DNA of 64,000 nt from Clostridium sp. CAG:452 (GTDB taxonomy: Bacteria; Bacillota; Clostridia; TANB77; CAG-508), in the NCBI GenBank assembly GCA_000434035.1, contig FR893522.1, forward strand, positions 127,348 through 191,347, in the 5' to 3' direction. How positions within the stretch are numbered: the first letter of the stretch is position 1; each line of letters opens with the position of its first letter. Below the pieces are notes generated by a model. It saw only the letters and a program-made list of their open reading frames with translations. It did not search any database and was not told the origin of the DNA. Positions 55,581 through 62,791 of this stretch are shown one piece after another. The position numbers and the translations under genes are program-made.

Positions 55581-55635
55581 GGGAGGGACATAGCTCCTCT
55601 ATAAAGAAGTGACGGATGGAAAGCTGTGTCCCCAT
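55581..55635. repeat. Hairpin between rpsM and rpsK
   Basis: GGGACATAGCT (55585-55595) and AGCTGTGTCCC (55622-55632) form an eleven-base stem with one mismatch and a 26-base loop. Similar in style to the other intergenic hairpins of this operon. Confidence 0.55.
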
Positions 55636-55673
55636 ACCTTAAAAAACTCAAAAAAGGAAGGAGTAAATAGATT

Positions 55674-56069
55674 ATGGCAAAGGTAGCAGCAAAAAAAGTT
55701 ACTAGAAGAAGAGATAGAAAAAACATAGAAAAAGGTGCAGCTCATATTCATTCTAGCTTTAACAATACAATAGTTACAATAACTGATGAAAAAGGAAATG
55801 TAATTTCTTGGGCAAGTGCTGGTGAATTAGGATTTAAAGGTTCTAGAAAAAGCACACCATTCGCAGCAGGAGAAGCTGCATTAACAGCTGCAAAAGCAGG
55901 AATGGAACATGGATTAAAATCAGTAGAAGTATATGTAAAAGGACCAGGTTCTGGTCGTGAAGCAGCAATAAGATCACTTCAAACAGCAGGATTAGAAATA
56001 AGTATGATAAAAGACGTAACACCAATACCACACAATGGTTGTAGACCACCAAAAAGAAGAAGAGTATAA
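55674..56069 (+). CDS. rpsK: Ribosomal protein S11
   Basis: 131 residues. '[19 protein letters not shown]', '[15 protein letters not shown]', '[19 protein letters not shown]' and '[13 protein letters not shown]' are invariant. Confidence 0.98.
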   Translation: MAKVAAKKVTRRRDRKNIEKGAAHIHSSFNNTIVTITDEKGNVISWASAGELGFKGSRKSTPFAAGEAALTAAKAGMEHGLKSVEVYVKGPGSGREAAIRSLQTAGLEISMIKDVTPIPHNGCRPPKRRRV

Positions 56070-56093
56070 CGTTAAAATGAAAGGAGATTTAAA

Positions 56094-56720
56094 ATGTCAA
56101 GATATAAAGACGAACAATGTCGTATATGCCGTAGAGAAGGACAAAAATTGTTCTTAAAAGGTTCTAGATGCTATTCAGACAAATGTAGTGTAACAAGAAG
56201 AAACTATGCACCAGGTGAACATGGACAAGGAAAGAAAAAACTTTCTGAATACGGTACACAATTAAGAGAAAAACAAAAAACAAAGGCTTTTTATGGAGTA
56301 GGAGAAAAACAATTTAGAAAATATTTTGCAATGGCAGAAAGCAAAAAAGGTATAACAGGTGAAAACTTACTACAAATACTAGAAAGCAGATTAGATAATG
56401 TAGTATATAGAGCTGGTTTCGGAACATCAAGAGCACAAGCAAGACAATTAGTAAATCATGGACACTTTGATGTAAACGGAGTAAAAACAGATATAGCATC
56501 ATACCTAGTTAAACCAGGAGATGTAATTTCAGTTAGAGAAATTAAAAAAGATAGTAAAATAGCAAAAGAAAATGCTGAAGTAAACAGCAGTAAACCAATT
56601 CCAGAATGGCTAGAAAAGAACAACGAAAAATTAGAAGTTAAAGTAGTAAGATTAGCAGAAAGAGAAGATGTTGACTTACCAGTTGAAGAGCATTTAATTG
56701 TTGAGTTGTATTCTAAATAG
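56094..56720 (+). CDS. rpsD: Ribosomal protein S4, zinc-binding form
   Basis: 208 residues. N-terminal Cys cluster '[18 protein letters not shown]' and '[14 protein letters not shown]' gives a C+ S4. The S4 RNA-binding domain '[19 protein letters not shown]' follows. ATG behind AAAGGAGATTTAAA. Confidence 0.98.
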   Translation: MSRYKDEQCRICRREGQKLFLKGSRCYSDKCSVTRRNYAPGEHGQGKKKLSEYGTQLREKQKTKAFYGVGEKQFRKYFAMAESKKGITGENLLQILESRLDNVVYRAGFGTSRAQARQLVNHGHFDVNGVKTDIASYLVKPGDVISVREIKKDSKIAKENAEVNSSKPIPEWLEKNNEKLEVKVVRLAEREDVDLPVEEHLIVELYSK

Positions 56721-56798
56721 AATTTAGAGTTTAGACTTTGGATTTTAAAGATAACAGTATCTTTAAATACAAAACTAAATTAGGAGGTTAAAAAATAA

Positions 56799-57746
56799 AT
56801 GATTGAATTTGAAAAACCAAATATAGAATGTCTAGCAGCAAATGATGAAGAGAACTATGCAAAATTTGTTTGTGAACCACTAGAACGTGGATATGGAATG
56901 ACAATAGGAAATTCTTTAAGAAGAATTTTGCTATCTTCATTACCTGGAACAGCTATAACAACTATAAAAATAGATGGAGTTGTTCATGAATTTTCTACAA
57001 TACCAAATGTTGTAGAGGACGTTCCAGAAATCATAGTAAATTTAAAAAGTGTAAGACTAAAATCTTTTGACAACGAACAAAAAAAATTGAAAATTGATTT
57101 TAAAGGTGAAGGAGAAGTTACAGCAGGCGACATTATTACAGATGGAACAGTAGAAGTATTAAATAAAGACTTACATATTGCAACAGTTGCAGAAGGTGGA
57201 CATCTTGTAATAGATATGACAGCAGATAGAGGTAGAGGATATAATGTAGCAGAAAAAAATAAAGAAGCAAATCAAGCAATTGATGTACTTCCAATAGACT
57301 CAATCTTTACACCTGTAAAAAAAGTAAATTATTCAGTTGAAAATACAAGAGTAGGTCAAACAGTTGACTATGATAAATTAACAATTGAAGTTTGGACAGA
57401 TGGTAGCTTAAAAGCTTATGAAGCATTAAGCTTAGCTGCAAAAGTAATGACAGGGCATTTAGAATTATTCGTAGATTTATCAGAAACTGCTAAAAATACA
57501 CAAGTAATGGTAGAAAAAGAAGAATCTAAGAAAGAAAAAGTATTAGAAATGCCAATAGAAGAATTAGAATTATCTGTAAGAAGCTATAACTGCTTAAAAA
57601 GAGCAGGAATTGTTAATGTTGAAGATTTAGCAAACAAATCAGAAGCAGATATGATGAAAGTAAGAAATCTAGGTAAAAAATCATTAGATGAAGTTACAAA
57701 CAAATTACATTCATTAGGATTGGATTTTGTAAAGGAGGATGAATAA
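56799..57746 (+). CDS. rpoA: RNA polymerase alpha subunit
   Basis: 315 residues. N-terminal dimerisation domain ('[20 protein letters not shown]', '[20 protein letters not shown]') and C-terminal domain with helix-hairpin-helix '[17 protein letters not shown]' and '[19 protein letters not shown]' for UP-element and activator contact. Normal length. Confidence 0.98.
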   Translation: MIEFEKPNIECLAANDEENYAKFVCEPLERGYGMTIGNSLRRILLSSLPGTAITTIKIDGVVHEFSTIPNVVEDVPEIIVNLKSVRLKSFDNEQKKLKIDFKGEGEVTAGDIITDGTVEVLNKDLHIATVAEGGHLVIDMTADRGRGYNVAEKNKEANQAIDVLPIDSIFTPVKKVNYSVENTRVGQTVDYDKLTIEVWTDGSLKAYEALSLAAKVMTGHLELFVDLSETAKNTQVMVEKEESKKEKVLEMPIEELELSVRSYNCLKRAGIVNVEDLANKSEADMMKVRNLGKKSLDEVTNKLHSLGLDFVKEDE

Positions 57747-57747
57747 A

Positions 57748-58272
57748 TTGGCAGTAAACAGAAAACTTGGAAGACCTACTGATCAAAGATTAGCAATATT
57801 AAGAAATCAAACTACTGATTTAATATTACATAATCAAATTGAAACAACAGAGGCAAGAGCAAAAGAAGTTAAATCAATAGTTGATAGTATAATTGCATTA
57901 GCAATAAAAGAAAAAGACAACTTTGAAGAAGTAGATGTTAAAGTTGTAAAAGCAAAACTTGACAGTAAAGGAAATAAAGTAACAGAAAAAGTAACAAGTA
58001 AAAACGGTAAAGAATATTTAAAAGTAGTAAAAGAAGAAACTACTGAAAAAAGACAAAAAGATATGCCATCTAGATTAAATGCTAGAAAGAAAATAATGAC
58101 AAAAATAAACAAAGTAAAAGATTCAGATGGAAATAATATCGACTTAACAGCAAAATTATTTGGAGAAATAGCAGAAAAATATAAAGACAGAGTAGGCGGA
58201 TATACACAAATAATAAAAGTTGGAGCTAGAAAAGGCGACAATGCTGAAAAAGTAATTTTAAAATTAGTATAA
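57748..58272 (+). CDS. rplQ: Ribosomal protein L17, enlarged
   Basis: 174 residues from TTG 57748 (AAGGAGG nine bases upstream; an ATG at 57739 overlaps the rpoA end). Canonical L17 is about 115-125. The start 'VNRKLGRPTDQRLAILRNQ' and end 'GGYTQIIKVGARKGDNAEK' are normal. Extra residues fall in the middle, mainly 'DVKVVKAKLDSKGNKVTEK' to 'KVVKEETTEKRQ' and 'NKVKDSDGNNIDL'. Last gene of the operon. Confidence 0.96.
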   Translation: MAVNRKLGRPTDQRLAILRNQTTDLILHNQIETTEARAKEVKSIVDSIIALAIKEKDNFEEVDVKVVKAKLDSKGNKVTEKVTSKNGKEYLKVVKEETTEKRQKDMPSRLNARKKIMTKINKVKDSDGNNIDLTAKLFGEIAEKYKDRVGGYTQIIKVGARKGDNAEKVILKLV

Positions 58273-58279
58273 TTATTCT

Positions 58280-58336
58280 TTTAAGGATGTATTTAAAATT
58301 AAATTGTAATTTTAAATACATCCTTAAATTTTTTTA
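58280..58336. terminator. Operon terminator, bidirectional
   Basis: Twenty-one-base perfect arms starting TTTAAGGATGTATTTAAAA around a seven-base loop, with T-runs. It closes the ribosomal operon and the converging germination operon. Confidence 0.9.
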
Positions 58337-58504
58337 AACACCTCTTATAAAAACAACTAGATTAGGAAGTATTAATGAAGAAAAGGCAAACACAAAAAGT
58401 GTAATTGCACTTTTTTTATTTTTGCAATCTTTTAATTCATAAAGACCATAGGTGAATGTCTTCATAAAAATCATAATAGATAAGATAATAACCAAAATTC
58501 TCAT
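58334..58504 (-). CDS. Small membrane protein behind gerC
   Basis: 56 residues. Two hydrophobic helices, 'ILVIILSIMIFMKTFTYG' and 'ITLFVFAFSSLILPNLVVF', joined by a charged turn 'ELKDCKNKKS'. Start ATG 58504 with TTGGAGGC upstream, 18 bases behind the gerC stop, so it is probably the fourth gene of the operon. Small two-helix proteins (GerD-independent, GerXD-like) are known beside ger operons; assignment to such a family is not secure. Confidence 0.6.
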   Translation of the reverse strand: MRILVIILSIMIFMKTFTYGLYELKDCKNKKSAITLFVFAFSSLILPNLVVFIRGV

Positions 58505-58522
58505 AAAAAAGCCTCCAAAAAA

Positions 58523-59755
58523 CTATATTTTTGTAAACAACTGGCCACTTTGGATTGTACTATTAACATTAACCGAAAAGAAACTATTCTGGTAATTAGA
58601 GGCCCAGTTAGAATCAACCCAATCTTGCCAAGTTAAATAATTTTTCAATCCAAATCTGCCAAAACTTGCAATATCGGTTTTATACTCTTTAGCTGTTTTA
58701 TATAAATATGAAAGAATATTTTCTTTAATATATGAATTTGTATATTCTTCTAATGTTTTTACAACTTCTTTATTTGAATAATCTAAACCTTCCTCAAGAG
58801 ATAAAACATTACCAGCTATAGATATATCACATGTAATATATGGATAATTATTTACAAATTCTAAAGAACTTTTAGTTTTTTTTGCTTGGGTAATATATAC
58901 GCTAATTACAGAACCTTGTTTATACGGATTTGGTATAGTTATTATAGCACTCTTTAAATTATTTGTTACAATTATATGTGACAAAGTTTCAGCTCCATTA
59001 AGCTCTCCAACTAGTTTATCACCACTAAATACTGCAAGCCCCATGTTTTCAATACCATTTGGACTAATAATAGGAGCTTCGTCAGCTTTATAAGAACCTT
59101 CAGAATCATAAATACTAGATGTAGTAGATAATTCTTGAGTAGATTTATTGTTTATACCACCTAAAATTGCATAAGGGCTAGAAGAACTATTTAGTAAGCT
59201 ATTATAAAAATCTTTTAATGCAATATTTTGACTGTAAGCAGTATATTCACTAGAATTTAGAATTAATTCATAATATCTAGCAGAAACACTTTCCAAGGTA
59301 GGTTGTACATTTTGCAAATAATCTAAAGCGTTACATCTACTAATTATAATATTACAGTCAGGCCTAATTTCTAAATTATTAATAAGAGTAAAAAGCTCTT
59401 CAGAAAGACCATCATATGCAAACTCTTCAGAGAAAACAACAGCTTTGCAGTGAGATAAATTGACCTTTTTACTAATATAACTATTTATAAGAGAGATACC
59501 AGAGTCAATAGAACTGCAATCTACACTAGTAATAGTAGATTGTTGGGATTGGGTGCTTCCACCACCTTCACTAGATGAATCACTTAAAACTGCTAATTGA
59601 AGAGTAACTTTAAGCTTATTATTACCATCACCTTTATCAATACCAATGGCAACTGCATATGCTAAAGTTTCCAATCCTCTAGTACTATAACAACCAGTTA
59701 GAGAAAAGCAAGAAAGAGTTAAAATTAAAAGTAAACACACAATTTTCTTTTTCAT
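58523..59755 (-). CDS. gerC: Spore germination lipoprotein, Ger(x)C family
   Basis: 410 residues. Signal peptide with lipobox 'LTGC' (Cys near 22), then 'TRGLETLAYAVAIGIDKGD', the family's first strand. Domain order follows GerAC/GerKC: N-terminal two-thirds binding the receptor and a C-terminal domain with 'YLYKTAKEYKTDIASFGRF' and 'DWVDSNWASNY'. Attached to the outer face of the spore inner membrane. Overlaps gerB by four bases. Confidence 0.93.
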   Translation of the reverse strand: MKKKIVCLLLILTLSCFSLTGCYSTRGLETLAYAVAIGIDKGDGNNKLKVTLQLAVLSDSSSEGGGSTQSQQSTITSVDCSSIDSGISLINSYISKKVNLSHCKAVVFSEEFAYDGLSEELFTLINNLEIRPDCNIIISRCNALDYLQNVQPTLESVSARYYELILNSSEYTAYSQNIALKDFYNSLLNSSSSPYAILGGINNKSTQELSTTSSIYDSEGSYKADEAPIISPNGIENMGLAVFSGDKLVGELNGAETLSHIIVTNNLKSAIITIPNPYKQGSVISVYITQAKKTKSSLEFVNNYPYITCDISIAGNVLSLEEGLDYSNKEVVKTLEEYTNSYIKENILSYLYKTAKEYKTDIASFGRFGLKNYLTWQDWVDSNWASNYQNSFFSVNVNSTIQSGQLFTKI

Positions 59756-60846
59756 TGCAATTTCTCCTTTCTATGCTTTAAATTTGCCAAAATTAATATA
59801 ATAAAACTAACAACAAAAACTAATGATATAATTACATATTTGAAAACAGCATCCTGAATAAATTTAATTTGAGCAATATTTTTTATTGAAAGTGCAACCA
59901 CAAAAATAAAACTGGCAATACAATAGGATAGCTCATCCGGATTTTTAAATCTAACCAATTTATCTACAACATAAATACTAAAAAAAGAGGAAATGCTTAA
60001 AAATGATATCATAGCTAATATCCATATAAGAATAAAAATAGCATCAATCCTTTGAAAAAATCTACCAAACTCAATCATTCTAGTAAGCAGATATACAGAA
60101 AGTAATTCCTCAGAAAATGAGATAAAAGAAAACATCATAAGTAAACAAATAACACTCAAAAATAAATAAATTGCAGATATTATTGTAGATATGAATGCTA
60201 CCTTTTTAAATTGTTCAGGATTTTTAAGTATAGGTATTAAAAAATATAAATATGCAAATCCACTAAATGCAAAAATATTGTTAATTCCCACAAGAAATGT
60301 TTTATCTGCACCAAATCCTAAAATTGGAAAGATTCTTTGTGGAATAAAATCCTTTACAGTTGCAAAAAGAATTATAAGCATACTAATTAAAAGAATTGGC
60401 ATAAACATTAAATTTACTTGAGCAATATTTTTAATACCGGATTTGCAAGCAATAACTGTAGGAAAAAAGAAAAACATCAATAAAAATATTATAGGAGTTT
60501 CTTCAAAATATATTAGTTTTATACTATTAGCAAGATACCTAAGAGATATACCTGAGATGAAAATAAAAAAGGCAAAATAAGCAATACCAATTATAAATTT
60601 TAATACCTTACCACCTAAATATTCAGAAACATCTAAAATATCATTGCTATTAAATGGCTTGAACAGTTTACAAATTAGTGCACAAAAAATAATAGCTATA
60701 ATGCTAATATAAATAACATTAATCCATGAGGAAGAACCAGTTGTTGAAATAATAACATCTGGTAAATTTAAAATTATTTGATTAATAATTATAGTAACAA
60801 TCAAAGCAATTGCTTCAACTGTTCCTATTTTTTGATAAGTGCTCAT
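59752..60846 (-). CDS. gerB: Spore germination permease, GerB family
   Basis: 364 residues from ATG 60846, which overlaps the gerA stop (ATGA); a start at 60873 would extend into gerA. About ten transmembrane helices in an APC-type fold, beginning 'KIGTVEAIALIVTIIINQI'. GerB subunits bind germinants (amino acids). Known gene order gerA-gerB-gerC is kept. Confidence 0.93.
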   Translation of the reverse strand: MSTYQKIGTVEAIALIVTIIINQIILNLPDVIISTTGSSSWINVIYISIIAIIFCALICKLFKPFNSNDILDVSEYLGGKVLKFIIGIAYFAFFIFISGISLRYLANSIKLIYFEETPIIFLLMFFFFPTVIACKSGIKNIAQVNLMFMPILLISMLIILFATVKDFIPQRIFPILGFGADKTFLVGINNIFAFSGFAYLYFLIPILKNPEQFKKVAFISTIISAIYLFLSVICLLMMFSFISFSEELLSVYLLTRMIEFGRFFQRIDAIFILIWILAMISFLSISSFFSIYVVDKLVRFKNPDELSYCIASFIFVVALSIKNIAQIKFIQDAVFKYVIISLVFVVSFIILILANLKHRKEKLQ

Positions 60847-62563
60847 AGATTTTTTCCTTTCCCAAATTTCCACTTCATACTTATTTTTGCCTGAGAACGA
60901 GGCTCTTTAGTATTTAAGAAATCCGCACGCTTTTCTCTACGCCACATAGGAGGTATAAAATATGAGGCATCTGTACTTAAATTAGTAACAGGTAAATATG
61001 GCGCAAGATATGGAGAGCCAAAAGATTTTAAGCCAGCTAAAACAATTGCATGACAGAAGAATCCAGCTGCAATTCCTAAAAATCCAGCTACAAATGCTAA
61101 AATAATATATAAAAATCTATATATTCTAAAAGTAAATCCCATAGAAAAATCAGGAATAGCAAAAGAACAAATACCAGTAATAGCAACAATTATAATTAAT
61201 ATAGGACTTACTAAGTTTGCACTTACTGCAGCCTCTCCGCAATATTAATGCACCAACAATTCCGTATTGTAGGACCAATAGGTGTAGGAACTCTTAAACC
61301 TGCTTCTCTAATTAATTCAAAAGAAAATTCCATTAGAAAAATTTCAAATATAACGGGAAATGGAACGGTATTTCTAGAAGCGGCAATTGTAAATAATAAT
61401 TCTGTTGGTAAAAGTTCTGTGTGATAGTTAGTTATAGCAACATAAAAGCCAGGTAAGAATAGAGTTATTATAATTGCAATAATACGAATAAATTTTAATA
61501 AGTTAGAATACCTAAACTTTAAATTAATATCTTCAGGAGAAGATAAAAAATCAATAAAAACAGCAGGCATAATTAAAGAGTATGGACTACCATTTACTAG
61601 CACAACAACTCTACCTTCTAAAATATGGTTAACAGCTTTATCTGGTCTTTCTGTTGCAATCATTTGTGGAAATAGAGCAAGGCTATTGTCTTGAATAAGT
61701 TGCTCCAATTGACCAGAAGAGATAATATGCTGTACATCAAGGTTATTAATCCTATACTTTACTTCTGCAATCAAATCATTATTAGCTATATTCTTTAAAT
61801 AACATATAGCAACTTTAGTTTTAGTAAGAGTACCAACAGTGGAGTTTTCAATAATTAAATTTTCATTATTAACAAGCCTTCTTATCATGGAAGTATTAGT
61901 TCTTATCTTTTCAACAAAAGCTTCTTGAGAGCCTCTTATAACAATTTCATTTTTAGGTTCAGAAATACTTCTAGTTTCAAAGCCTTTTACATCTAAAACA
62001 AATCCAACATTAAGAGTATCTACTATTAAAGCACAATCCCCACCATTTACAGCAGAAAAAATCTCATCAAAAGTAGTTGCTTTTTTTATTGAATTTTGGG
62101 GAAGTAAAGAGGTATATATATAATCTTCTAAGTTGAACTTTTTTACTTTTTTTACAGTTATGTTATTTGTAATTGCAGAAGATATAGGTTTAGAAGATTC
62201 ACAATTTTTAGACATTAGAGGCCTCAAAATAAAATTATCAATAAGCTCAGAATCTACCATTCCATCAATAAAAAGTAAACAAGCCTTATATTCTTTGTTT
62301 CTAATACTTAGGTTAAATTCTCTTAAAATAATGTCACTATTAATTAATGTATTGTATTTAACTTTTATAAAATCAATATTTACAGAAAGGGTATTATATA
62401 AATTTTGATTATTTTCTTGTTCATCAGGATCAGATAAACTATTATTTGTATTTACCTTTTTAGAAGCCTCTTCATCATTCTTTTCAGGAAGAGAAAACTC
62501 ATAAGTATCACGAGGCTCATGGTAAAAGAATAATGATTTAAAAAAATGTTTTAATCTTTCCAC
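60843..62563 (-). CDS. gerA: Germinant receptor subunit GerA, read through two CGG +1 sites
   Basis: 572 residues if the C is skipped at both CGGs (61262-61264 and 61237-61239). GerA-family proteins form the ion channel of germinant receptors. GTG 62563 behind TAGGAGG. N-terminal soluble domain with 'VKYNTLINSDIILREF', 'GDCALIVDTLNVGFVLD', 'VIRGSQEAFVEKIRTNTSM'; then 'EGRVVVLVNGSPYSLIMPA' and membrane helices. Joints give 'PTIGIVGALILGEAAVSAN', the most conserved helix of the family; without them the protein ends there and the last 100 residues, including two helices and 'YFIPPMWRREKRADFL', would not be made. Confidence 0.9.
61237..61239 (-). other. In-frame CGG +1 frameshift site 10 (gerA)
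   Basis: Coding strand TTG|CGG|A in the frame set by site 9. Skipping the C gives Leu-Gly-Glu-Ala-Ala. It is eight codons after site 9. Confidence 0.9.
61262..61264 (-). other. In-frame CGG +1 frameshift site 9 (gerA)
   Basis: Coding strand ATA|CGG|A. Skipping the C gives Ile-Gly-Ile-Val-Gly, as in GerA proteins generally. Confidence 0.9.
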
Positions 62564-62585
62564 AAAAAAACCTCCTATACAGCAT

Positions 62586-62629
62586 TTTTGTTGAATAGGA
62601 AAAATCGAAGATTTTCCTATTCAACAAAA
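62586..62629. repeat. 18-bp-arm inverted repeat upstream of gerA
   Basis: TTTTGTTGAATAGGAAAA / TTTTCCTATTCAACAAAA, loop of eight bases. It lies in the divergent region between gerA and the prepilin gene, 22 bases from the gerA start, so it may be an operator or leader hairpin and less likely a terminator. Confidence 0.7.
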
Positions 62630-62700
62630 TAAGTTTTTCCCAAAAATGCAAAAATATGCAAAACAAAAACAAAGCAAAAATTTATAAAACATAAAAAACA

Positions 62701-62729
62701 TTGACATGAGAATAAATAACATATAAAAT
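62701..62729 (+). promoter_or_regulatory. Promoter of the prepilin-like gene
   Basis: TTGACA (62701-62706), 17-base spacer, TAAAAT (62724-62729). Confidence 0.65.
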
Positions 62730-62735
62730 AATGCA

Positions 62736-62767
62736 TGTAGGGGTCGCACTCCTGGGCGACCCGAAAG
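62736..62767. repeat. GGGTCG hairpin in the prepilin leader
   Basis: TGTAGGGGTCGC / GCGACCCGAAA, related to 46861-46893. It follows the -10 by seven bases and would be the first structure of the transcript. Confidence 0.5.
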
Positions 62768-62791
62768 AAAAAGAAAGAAGGAGAAATACAA

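Noticed and set aside
61237..61264. Two gerA frame breaks as mutually compensating indels
   Set aside because: Both are +1 insertions in the same direction, so they do not restore frame by themselves; each needs its own correction.
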